NCBI GenBank assembly: GCA_038030265.1 | Contig: CM075940.1 | Span: forward strand, 17,125,604 to 17,189,603 | Direction: 5' to 3' | DNA from: Corythucha ciliata | Lineage: Eukaryota; Arthropoda; Insecta; Hemiptera; Tingidae | DNA: 64,000 nucleotides | In this document: positions 33,180 to 45,400 of the stretch, one piece after another | Layout of the letters: each line of letters starts with the position of its first letter | How positions within the stretch are numbered: the stretch's first letter is position 1 | Program-made: the position numbers and the translations under genes | The notes under the pieces: model-generated | Told to the model about the DNA's origin: nothing | The model's database searches: none | Seen by the model: the letters and a program-made list of their open reading frames with translations, nothing else

Positions 33180-33411
33180 GCACGTGACTCTTGTAGACGT
33201 TCGGTAACACTGCTAGTTTAGTTGCTTTTGAGATTTCTTCCTCGGAGCTAAATGTCGTTCTTTTAAGTGTTGTTTTGCGGCTGGCTTTGGTTTAATTTTT
33301 TTTTTGTTAAAAAAACAAACTGTTTTTTTAATTTATTTTTTTTATTTTGTGGTTGCCGGTAAATCATCCAAAATTAGGGTCAAAAACAGAGAACCGCTCC
33401 CGGTGTACCAA
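33180..33411 (+). promoter_or_regulatory. Probable 5' UTR/promoter of the ARID3 gene
   Basis: Immediately upstream of the ARID3 start codon. It contains an initiator-like TTTAGTTG (about 33217-33224) and long T/A stretches (33295-33355). No TATA box is evident. The transcription start cannot be fixed by reading, so this assignment rests on position. Confidence 0.3.
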
Positions 33412-36400
33412 ATGGACCACCGTGACAGTGACCTAGAGGGCAGCGTGGTGAGTTATTAATTAATTAAAAATCAATTTAATTATTTTTTTTATTAAGTTTT
33501 CCCCACGATTTTGACCGATTTTTCTGAGATCTCAAACTGGGAGGAAGCTCATTTGTTTATTGTGTACCTGCCCCTCAGAATCCTCCCTGGCCCTGTAAAC
33601 ATAAACAACCCCTAAGTGCCCCAGTCCCTTATAGAAGAATGATTGTTATTCTTTGTGTGTGTGTGTGTGTGCTTAAATGGTCCCAATTTTGAGGAAAAGT
33701 GCGCTTTATAACACACCGAGGTTCAGAGATCACACTCCCAAACCAATTTCATTCTTTATTATTCACCAACTTTGTTTTCTGTTTTCTGCGTATTTTATTC
33801 CGTACGAGCTTCCCTGTTACGTTTAGGTATCACTACCGTTTGTCAATGACGCGTTGTTTCCCCCATCAAAGTTCTGACGAGTCACAATTTTAGATTTTTT
33901 GGTTGAGGAGGATGGGTGAATCGTTTAGGAGATGAAAATGTCTACAATGTTGATGTTTTTGATTTTTTTTTTTTTTTTTGACGTGGAGTAACACATCCTT
34001 GGCACTCCCGCCTTTAATGTTTTCCCCGATTGGAGAATACCTCAAGTTTAACCGTTTACCAATCGGTGTTTTATTGTTTTCTATTGGTGTAATATGCCAT
34101 TAGATTTTATCTTTCTTTAACATTGATTCAAACACGACCCTTGGAGTTTGTTTTTTCTTCGAATATTAATCAAAGCATTTCATCCTCGGCTTAGATATTC
34201 TTTTATCGTTAGAAAGTGTATTTTTTAATTCAAATGTTTTGAAATTGTAGACGTTTTTATCATTCCCCGGATCCGATCGCCTTCGTGATTTATTTTTTGT
34301 CACGGAAATGTCCAAATGGTTGAGAGAAGGGTGCTGTGAGTAGTTCCTTAGTTCCTTCTCGGAGGAAATTAACTCCTCCCCCCCCCCCCCAGGGCAAAAA
34401 TATAGGTGAAAATCGTTACTAGAAATAACTTAGAAGCGCTCTTTGAGGGTTGGCAATTAAAGAGGGGTTGAACGTGTTAGCATCTGGTAAGGTCAAGCAT
34501 GTCAGATTGGGTGAAGAAGGTTCTCCCCGGGGGTTTTTTTTTTCTTTTAAGGGTATTAAGTTACATTATAAATTATGTTTATATTTTAATACTTTTCTCT
34601 TTTTAATCAGTTTCCTAGCAAAGTATTTTTCTTCTTTCCATTGAAACACTGCTTAAAGCAAATGTTTGACACAAATAAACCTCCAGGTAAAAGGCTGGCT
34701 TCTTAGAAGTGCCGACCTGCTGCATTCACATTTACCATGAGAGCCAAATGGGAATACTAACTTCGAAGTCTCTTTATGATCGATATCATTTAGAATGGGT
34801 AGTGCAATTTTTCTGTTAGTGTGGTTGACCCTGGAAATGTAGGTGGAGAATTATGATGAGGGGTCGGTGGAGGTGTAATTTTAACAGGACCACCCCTATA
34901 TTCTTCCAAGCCTTAATTACTTCGGAAGCCCATGAAATTATAATTTTCTTATGAATAAAGCTATTAAAAATATGATTCCGATGAAAGAATCGCGAATACC
35001 CCCCCCCCCTCTTAAACACTCATCCCTTCATGGCAAGGGGCTAGTAACTGTATACTTATAGAAAGGCTAAATTACCAATAAATGTATCAAATATTAGCAA
35101 TAGCTTGTGAGGGCGATACAGTGCAGTACAGATAAGGCAGAAAGCAAAAAAAAAAAGACGAAAGGCAGAGTACGGTACATTGAGCCCCGCACACCTGCGC
35201 CCCATTCTTTTCATACAAGCCCCCCTGAATAGCTCGTGGCGCCTTTTGAGAATGAAGAAGTGTGCTACAGACCTTAGCAAAAATGCGCCTATAACTTCTT
35301 GAAGCTTTTCAACTTGACGACCAATTAAAGCATCCCCCTCGCCTCCTCCTCCTCCTACCATGGCAAGTAGAACCCGCCGAAAATATTTCCCTTTTTCTTG
35401 CCCATCGCTACTTGATGCTGTCTCTTTGGGGAGTTGCAATTATTTTTTGGGGTTGCAATTTGCGGAAGCTATTCCGTTGCTTTTTTTTCATTTCAGATTT
35501 TATCGGCGATAATCGTAATTTTGCACCAATTTTTAGTGCCCCCCCCTTCCATCTCATACACAGTGGTGGCGACCGGACGACTCGTGAATATTTTCCGTGT
35601 TCATTAAATTGTGATCTTTTTTATTGAGTTTGAGTGAAAGGATGCCCTAAAAGTTTAAATTAAAAATTTCAAGCAGAAATGTGGTTAAAACCATTTGTAT
35701 ACAAGTGGGTGGATAGGGGCAGCATTATCACAATAGAGCTTAAAAGAAATTTTCCCCTCCGTTTCTTCCCCGCCCGGCTTATACCCATTTACAGGTGGTC
35801 CTTTCCTTCCCTGAAATCCTCACCGCTTTCATGTCTGTCTTTTTAATTAGCACTCGGGAGGGTCAGACATGTACGTTTCTGAGTATCAGTCCGTTATGGA
35901 AGACTTCAAAAAGGGGTGTAGGGGTCTTCCAATATTTTTGTGATTGACCGTTGAGATATGAAAACCGTAAATGCAACCCTTCCATCCCTTTTTAAAAATA
36001 TTTCTCCCATTATCCTTTTTCTCATTGTAAGTACCTGGAAAAAGCTGTATAACAGTAAATTTTCAGGAATAAAACTTTTTATAACAATTATTTTTTTCTT
36101 GGTTTCTTCAGTGGAAAAAGAAGTAATCAAGCCAGAAATGAACTGTTTTAACCCGAGTAGCTCAGGAACTCCTTATCTTTTTTTTATTGATATATCGTAT
36201 ATACTTTCTAAGGTCAATTTGTTTATTAACTTCAATTGTTTTCCCCTCTACTGCACGTTATAACAATCTAAAACTTCCCTATATAGTGGTTCCGGTCGCA
36301 TACATCTCATTAGCGCGGAAAGTTTATTGCCTCGGTCGGAATGCTTATCCCTCCCCGTGTGTTGTTATTGTTTTTATCCCCGGGGACACCCACCTTTTGC

Positions 36401-39400
36401 CATCAATTTAAATGATAAATCCGGTGTGCGGGGCGGGGGGGGGAGAGTATACTGGGGGTGTGATGGAAGAGGGTCATTAATCTTTTTTTTTGCGTTGATC
36501 TCAAGATCTAAACATTTGTTAACAAGATATCCGAAAGGATGCTGTTTGAAGTCGTAAGAAGAAAAGAGAGAGCGATAAAAAAAAACAACAACAAGAGCAC
36601 AACAGTGTTTCCACCGATGGCCACTCATTTGCTCTGAATGTTACGCATGGGGAAAAAAAGGGAGGGAAGATCCCTCATGAAAGCCTTCCCCCCCCCCTCA
36701 TCACTGTAATCGTATTATATAATTTGGGGGGAGTTGTTTTGTAATGTGATTTAGTAGTGGACGATTGGACGAGAGGTTGCCTTAGCAACTTCGTATAGTC
36801 CTCGTGAGTTGCAGGGGGAAGGCGGGGCTTGCGCACGATGGGCCCATCTTCCTTTATACCCCTTTTCTGCGTAAAATGTATCTTTTTTCCCCCTTTATTT
36901 CAGAGAGCAAAAGAAATACTTTTCGCGTGTATATGAAATTTAATGCGCTCTTTTTTTTTAAAAAAAAAAAACTCAGTTAATTCACAGTTCATAATTCCAG
37001 AATTGTGTGTTAATCTTATCAACTGTAATACATTAACTTATTTTTATAATTATTAAAAGTAATATTTAATAATGTCATAGCACGATCGATATCTGAGATA
37101 AACTGAAAGAAAGCCATGAACGCTTTAAATGAAAATTAAACCATTCAAGGTGAACAAATGGCCTAATTCTGATAGGGAGCAAGATTTATAGACTCCATCG
37201 TGAATTTCCTTCATTCAGATTCTTGGGCCTGCGTAGTCCTGAACTCCTGACGCGGATCACAACGAGGGTAAACGCCCCGTGGTAGTGGAAATGAATTGCT
37301 CGTTGCAGAATTTAAAAGTTATGGGGCCAAACATGCATGGTATGTTCACGACTGTCATGTATATATAAATGGTCCTTCCCTTAAAGTTAGCAGTCAGTTG
37401 CTTTCCGTATGTTGGTGTACAAGTATAATGAGGGGTGTGAGTGGGTTGGGGTTGAAGATCAGCTTCCAGAAGCCCCAATGTGAGGCTTGATTCACGCATT
37501 ATCCCCAGCGCTGAGCGCTTTTCCTGAGGTTGACGGCGGCCGCACTTTTGACTGCCCTGGAGTCCGAGGAAGAGGCTCAAGAGTCGAGAAAATTGGGCTG
37601 ACTCACTCTCTCGCTCGAATCACTTACTTTCGGCCGGGTTTTGGCTTGAGGGACCAACGTGATGTTGAATTTTGCCAACGCTGCTCTTGACACAATCAAT
37701 TTTGTAGCTGATTGTCAGCCGCCTTATCACTCATTGCTCATAAAATATATCTCCGCTTTTTTAAAGTCGTTCCTGACCGACATTTCAGGTAAACAAACAA
37801 AATATTCGACCCCAAATGGCTAAATTAAGTGACAATCACAAGTCAATCACACCCATCGGCCTTCTCTATACCTTGACCTATAACCATCTATATAACAACT
37901 TCAGGGAAATGACGAATTATATGCTGATGAGCTTCCCGGACAAAATGCAATCGTTTCAAACAGGGACAAATTTTTTGACGTTCGAAAAATCATTTAAAAT
38001 AAAATCAAAGTTTTTGGGTGAATATAACTTCACGTAATAGTCACTTTCGGCAGTAAATGCTATAATTGGCGTGAATTTAGAAAATTATGTTAGCTCCTTA
38101 TTGCCTGAGGGTCTCATAAGCCGCGACCTCATCAAGACACTGAAAGAAAGGTTAAAAATTCGACAAAAACACCCGTTTGGATGGAAAGAAACTGTGTTTC
38201 CGCGGTTTTCACGGCACGAGTATAATCCAGAAATTTTCGAGGCGGAGTTTCGAACAGACGATGCTGTTGAAAAGGTACTCAACCCGGAAGGGTTTCCTCG
38301 CGTTTTTTAGACGCTTTGATCCGTTTTATGGAGCCAATCGACTAATTTTTTTTCCTTTAACGTCGGCCGCGCAATCAACAGCCCTGCTAAAGTCTGCAAG
38401 GTAGAGCCTCGACGCCGGTGATCCTCGGTGGCTACAAGCTCGAACGTTGATAAGAACGCCCGAAATCAACGACATCGTTATAACGCTCATTTTTCTCTAT
38501 TTCATGAGTGGTTAGTGGGCACTTAAATGCGTTTTCACCGGGATCACGTTTTTTTTTGTTTTTTTGTTTTTGATCATCAGTGACCGAGGGACTAAATCCA
38601 AACACTGTGAAAACACGGCCTAATAAAATCGGTAAAATCGCCCACTGCCTTGATGATTATGGTAAAAATGGTCATAAATAAGGGTTTATCCACACGGGGA
38701 ATCCGAAAATTGAAACGGTGTTTTGTGGGTCCAACACCCTGCTTTGCAGTTTGCTGGCTGAATCGCGTCTCTCTAGTTTTGAAGTGGTTGTGTTGAACGT
38801 GGAAGTACAAAGGGCAGTTTCGGTGGGGGGGGGGGGTGCGAACTGTTCCCTTTCTGTGAAATCAATGATTTCCTGGGCATAGGTATTCTTATAATTGAAT
38901 TCCTTTTCCGAATGTAGAAGGGTTCCTTGGGATTTGGTTCCTGATTATTCTCGTGGCTACAATATTAAGACCCTGATAGTAGATTCCGCACCCCCCTCAA
39001 CCTTAACCTGGACTCATCCTTATTAAGCCGAATCTTTTTCGTCTTAACTTCAAGCCAAACCTTAAGCCGAGGTGGTTAATTTCACCATAAAGGGTTATTT
39101 GATAGTTGTGCCGATGTGATAATAGTGGTTTTCGAGGAAGTAAGGAATCACCAGCGGTGTTTTGTTAAGCTGAGGTGGTTGCAGGGTACTTGAAGGAACG
39201 TTCTGAGGGACTTGTGCTAGTTGGTATCGGGGAATTGATTCACTTAAGTCGTCTAAAAAGGTGGTTGACCCATTACCTGTGGGGTAAGGATTCTAAGAAA
39301 TCTACAACTAATAAACCATAAAAGATTCACCTTTCTGGGTCACGTTTTTGTTGCTTTCAACAGAACACAGGACAATGTCTAAATTGACGGGAAAAGTCGG

Positions 39401-42400
39401 GGGTGGGGATGACTATACTGTGACATCAAGTGTATAGAGTCATCAACCAACAGAGGATGAGGGCCGACTATTTTTCCTGTGAGAAAAGGCCGGCAAAAAC
39501 ATATTTTAACGAGCTAGTTGACCATGACTCGAATGCTTTGGCCCGAGAGGGCAAACCCCGCCATCCCATCGTCTTCCAAATTTTCTCATAAATAATCCAC
39601 TCGTGGGTGAGGGACACTTTCACACATCCATCACAGATGCAGAGCAGCTCATCTCAAGGTTTTTCTTTTCCTCCCTTATATGAATGGGTGAGCCCCTAGG
39701 GTTTCTCTATATCTCTTCAAGTCAAGTTTCTTTCTATGAATGGGCACGTTCTCTATAGGCTTCTTCGTCGGTTTCTTCCACTTACCGTTTGGGGAGGGTG
39801 GTACCTAACTCACAAAAAATATGTTCCTCCTGTGTTGGTGAGGAGGGCGGTAGTATTTTTTATAAATATATGAAACCTTTGTATCCCATGTATAATAGCT
39901 TAATAGTCAGTCTTTTGAACTTTGAAGGCATTTCTGACGCCCAGACGAACGGCAATAAATCCAAGTTGTCAGTCTTTCGCGACTGAGGTATTAAGCGCAT
40001 GATACTCCGCCTTCTTTACATTGTTTAGAGCTTGTTATGATGTGTATTCGCCCCGATTTTTTGTTCGAGGAGCTATAAAATTTATTTATTTTGTGTAAAT
40101 CCGGTTGAGAATGAAATAGTGGTGCGGGTCCCAATATTTATCTCCGTTTAAAACACACACACAAAAAAAACATTTCGTCGTAATTACCCGCATAAGTTTC
40201 AGTTTGATGAGTCATAGCCGACAAAAAAGAAAATTAATAACGCGAATTACTGAGAAATTAACGAACTTTATCGAAACCCCCCCGTCACCAAAAGCCGTAA
40301 TAACGTCCCTTAACTCGTAATTCGAGTGCTCTACCGCACAGTAAACGTGGAAAATAATAGGATTATTGTCTTTAAATTATCTTCCGTGATTCGTTGCGCA
40401 ATAAGCCCGCCAGCGCACCCATCAAGTTCTCTGATTATTCTGAAGAGAAGGGAAAAAGTTAATTAACGAAATGTGCCATCTCAAAAAAAAAAAAAATGTA
40501 GGCGATACACCTCTTTGGGATAATTTTAAAGCCATAACTTTTTGTTTGTGTGTGTTTTCGGTCGGTGATGGCGAAGATAAGAGACTTTGAAATAGGAGTC
40601 CTTCCTGTTATTCCGGGACGTGTCTTCGGAAATCGTATTAGCTTGAAGCTTTCTCTTAAATGTTCTTTTGTCTTTTTTTTCATTCCCTCTTTTAATTACC
40701 TATCAGTAATTTGTGGTTGTAAAATAACCCATTTTTCTTATCCTCCTATCGATTTTAATACGCAATTTTCCATGTGAAGCGGAAATAATAATAGCCTCCT
40801 ATATTCTCCCCCTCTCTACCCCCACCCGTCACTTTCATGGCTAACAGACAAAACAAAAGTTTTATTGGAACGCCATTTTTTCCCATTCTTTTTTAACCAA
40901 GCGAAATCAACTACACGCTTTGTTTTGATATTGTCGAGAAGGGCTTTTAAAACCGATTATTCTCGCCCCCCCCCCTATCTACCTACCCCACCCCTCACGC
41001 ACCTCCATTCATCGCCGATCAATCTTCCTCTTGGAAACTCCTTCAATTTCGTGCGAATTCTTGTGGAACGTGGGTAATTACTGTGCGCCTCCGGGAGGAG
41101 TCTTAACAGTAATGGCGACGAGATTCTTGAGCCGCTTCAAGTAAAAACCGCATAACTTCTTGAAATTTGTTGAAGGTTGTGGGGGGGTGGGAGTGGTTTA
41201 TGAACTTTCTTTGAGTCCTTGTTGAGAAAGCGTTTGGTAATTGCCGGAGCAATACAAAAAAAGAGGGGTTTGAAATAATTTTTATTAACTTTCACCGTTT
41301 TGCTTTTAATGAACAATGAAAGCAGGCATTTTTTAAATAGGCAGGTGTTTGTCGAATATGGTTTTGATAAAACTGAAGGAATAAGTGTGAAAAAAAAAAC
41401 TTGAGGCTTTTAACTCAAGAGCAGAAAGACCACCTAGCCAGGGTTGTTGGTGTGAGGAGTTGATTGACGGAACGGAGTTAGAGCCTGTTTACAATCAGGT
41501 TTACTACTGGTCTCTACTATATAAGTATCATGTGATCCTCTCTTTGGAGCACCTTATTAACACCGTACTGTTAATTGCGATGGTCTGCTGCACATAGCCT
41601 CCCCGGGTAAAGCGTCCTTCCCCTCCATCCCTTCGACCGTTCCACCCTTCTTCCATCGGTGATGTTGGAAACGGCCTTCAGAGTTTCTTCATACAGGCTT
41701 CTTCGCATCCCCCAACCCCTCTGCACTTTGGGGCAACGCATGTGTGCGCGGAGTGCCTCCGAATTCTATATATATACCTCGTCTTGTGCACAAATATAAC
41801 CAACCCCCATATGCGGCCTAACGCAACCCCCTTGATCAATCTATCATTAACTCGCTCCCTTCTTAGTTTTAACTTCTTAAAAGATTTCTTTTTCCTCTTG
41901 TTTTTTTATAATAATAAAAATCTGTTGTCCTTATTGTTCAAAATATTAATTTCCTTTCGCTTTTAACTGTTTTTAATATTTGCCAATTAGCTCAAAAGCC
42001 AGCAATATCCGGGAATCCAATTAAAAGTATGTAAGGAATTTTCTTCAAGGAGAAAATAGTATCAATGTGAAAACATGAAGAAGGCAATTAAGCATTAAGG
42101 CGCCGTCGATTCCACTTTCTTTTCATTCAAAACCATTTCATTTTGCAACCATTAACCTCAGCCAGTAATTGATTTTGATAATTTTAAGTGTTCTAATTAG
42201 TTTTCACCGGTCAAATCGAAAATATTTTGATGCTGACTTTGTGCCATTGTGTATCGATACCTCCGAGTTGTTTAAAACCGAAAGGAAAAAGTGTATAGAG
42301 TAGAGGGGGGGGGGGCATGGAAGAAGTTCCGCTGAAGAATGGAGTTTTATGAGGAGGTAAAAAGAGTCGTGCCTCCGCTATTGTTCAAAAGCATAGCTCG

Positions 42401-45400
42401 TAACTCAGAGCTCATCGCCCTTCACATTTGCGCTGTATAACGTGTATACTCTCTTCGGGTACCCTTACCCACCCCTTCATCAGTTATCTTTTTGTTCTGC
42501 TTGGGAAGGTATGAGCGAAGGGGTGAGTGGGAGGGTGAGATTACGACAGTGCATGTATGGGTGAATTCGTATTACGCCTCCTCTCGCCCATCTGTAATTC
42601 ATACTCTTCGATTCGATGAGTTGCGGCTATAGGGCCAACAGACCCCCATGATGATGGTTCGAGTTAGCTCGGGTAACAACAATGTATACCTAATGCATGC
42701 ATGAAACTGTAGCCGTAGGAGCCTACGTTGTCTGTCTTCCCTCGTTGAGGTGCGTTAGAAACGAACCGGTTTCGGCTGCTCGCCATCTTCAGCGTCTGTG
42801 AGTACAACAAGTTTCAGTTATACTTAGGCTCCTACGGCTACAGTTTCATGCATGCATTACCTACTAACCCTCGTAGTCTAAGCGACCATGCTAACAATAT
42901 CAATGTATACCTATATGAACGAGTTTTTTAACTGTTTTGGCGCTGAGAATGCTGAATCAGGGCGTGAAAGAGTAGATACTTCGCGCCAAAAAAAAGCTAC
43001 TCGCGGTAAGTCCTCGCGGACACCACGTAAGGACTCCTTCCTTGGAAGCTTCCGCTCTCCTCTTTTTCGGCACCAAATGACACGGTCCACGAAAGCCTCT
43101 CGCCCCACGTCCGACTGGGGCGCCCACCGTTGGAACTCTGGAAGAGCATGAAGACGGTCAAGTTTTACATTTCTGCCACAATGCGTGCATAACCGCCCCG
43201 TGCTCGGCCCCCCGCCTCCGGCCGCTGAGACCGCGGCCGTGCAGCTGAGAAACCCATGCACAGCCTGAACGAACAAAAACGCCATAATTTGAGTTTAGTT
43301 ACTTCTCTCAATCATTTTCTTGGTACCTAATTTTATCATCAACTAATAATTTAATCGCAGTACTTGGCCCTCGGTCCATCAATCGTCCTTCCACGCGCAA
43401 TAAGATGCGGGACCCATCGAAAAAATATCAACCAAGCGATGAAAGAGTTTGGTGTATACCATTTGCAACTATATATGAGTCTAGTCTATAAGTGCGTTAT
43501 AGACTCTATACCAAGTGGCCTGGCATTCTTGGAGCGTTCAACGTCGCCCCGCGCCACATTCTAATAGAAAAGCCTTTTCCGAAACAAACTAACGATAAGA
43601 CATTTTCCCAATGAACCCCTAAAAGAGTCCATTAGTTTGGCCTCGTCCAACTTGGATTTTAACTTTAAAAAAACGCCAATTTCACTCCTGAAACCGGCTT
43701 CTTATAACTTGAAACCTGGTTGTTTAGTCAATAACTCAGCACTCAACAACGAAATCGTCAATGAGGGAACTTGCATGATTCTCAGATTGGGAAGAAAATT
43801 ATACCGGTGATTTGACACGTGAACTGAAGGATATCAACGGACGTTGCAACCCGATTGGTGCGTCTAGTAACTTATAAAAAAAAAAGGTTCAAAGTTATTC
43901 AGGAGGGAATGAAGGGTACGAGAGGAAATGACGTACCTAGTTGGTTACTTGTGAAGCATTCAAGGGAATTATAAAATTGTTTGTTTAGAGATAACAAGAA
44001 AAATAATTGTTACCCCCTTCCCCGCCCTTCCATGCACCATCGATTTCATTAAATAACTTGTGACATAATCAAACCCCCAATCGATTTTTTAAAAATTCCC
44101 TTTAAAAAAATTGTTGATTGATTTCAATGTTGAATGTGAGCAGGGGCGGATCTAGGATTTCATCTTTGGGAGGGGTTCCACCATAAATCTGATGAACTCT
44201 TTGTACAACACTCTAGCCATTTTGTCAATCAGCTCTCCATGCACCTCCCCCCATTTTATTCACAGTTAAAATTGATAAAAAAAACGCTAATTGAAGGCTA
44301 GAAGTGGAAATTCGCCAATTCGCAGCTGAAATTGTGAGAATCGCTCAATATTCGCGGAGAAAGTTGAGAAAAAACGCTAATCAACAGGTGGAATAGAGCA
44401 CAAATTCTTATTCGCAGCTAAAATTGATAAAAAATAATTGCAAATTACACCATATTGAGCTAAATACCTGCGAAATTGTAAGTTTCAAGTCTAAACATCC
44501 TCGAAATTGCAAGTAGTGGGTCTAAATATCCAATAATTGACCAGTTTCGGGGGCTTTCTTGTGTGTGATCAAGGAGCCCGGGGCTCGTCTCCATCAACGA
44601 CAACACCCTACCCTGACGAAAAACCGCTAAATTACAACATTTTTGAGGTGAAATATCAGCAAAATTGGGAGCTACCACCTGTCTAAAATTAACGATATTG
44701 CACATTTCAGTTACAAGTTTTAATTTTGCAAATTTGAAAGTTCCGTTTTTTTTTGTTTTTTTGTTTTTTTTTTTTTCCTACAACCCGTGGATGTTGAGCC
44801 CCTACTGTGCTCAAATCCTGGCGAATATAGCCACGAAATTGCGTCCATCGGAGCCAAAAACTGTGAAATAGCTAGTTTTCGGTATTTATTTAATCAATTT
44901 TGTCATTTAATCAGCAAGTTTCTGGTCTTTAATTTCACGAAATTACAGTATTGGTTTTTTTTCGCGGAACCCGAACTAGCCGGCCAGGAAAGTTAGGACA
45001 AAAACCTGCAAAATTCTCAACCTTTTAAAAACAAATATCCCCGAAATTGTAAGTTTCGCAATGGAAGTATGTTTTTTTTTTTGTTTTTTTTTTTTCAATG
45101 AGTGTGGACCCTGCAGGCTAGACTAGACGACCCCGACGAACCCTGACGAATAGCTGCGTAATTGAAATATTTAGAGATTAATATTTGTGAGCTTGCCATT
45201 TCGGGCCCTTTGAGCGAAATTACACATTTTTTTTGGTGGAATATCCGCGAAATTGAAAGTTTTGAGTCGTCATTTAAACAAAATTGCAAATTCAGAGCCT
45301 TAGTTTAGGCACAATTTCAAGTTTTGTACCTTTTTCGTGGCGGCGGATTCAAGAGGCTAGCCGGCTCACAACAGAGCCAGGAGGCTGCAACGCATACCCA

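Noticed and set aside
35851..35930. Possible extra ARID3 exon (HSGGSDMYVSEYQSVMEDF) after a TTAG
   Set aside because: The acceptor is acceptable, but no good donor follows before a stop, and I know of no matching ARID3 segment.
42740..42810. Functional hammerhead ribozyme in the hairpin insertion
   Set aside because: The core words CTGAAGA and GAAAC are present on the minus strand, but stem I does not pair and stem II has an extra base, so I treat it only as a resemblance.
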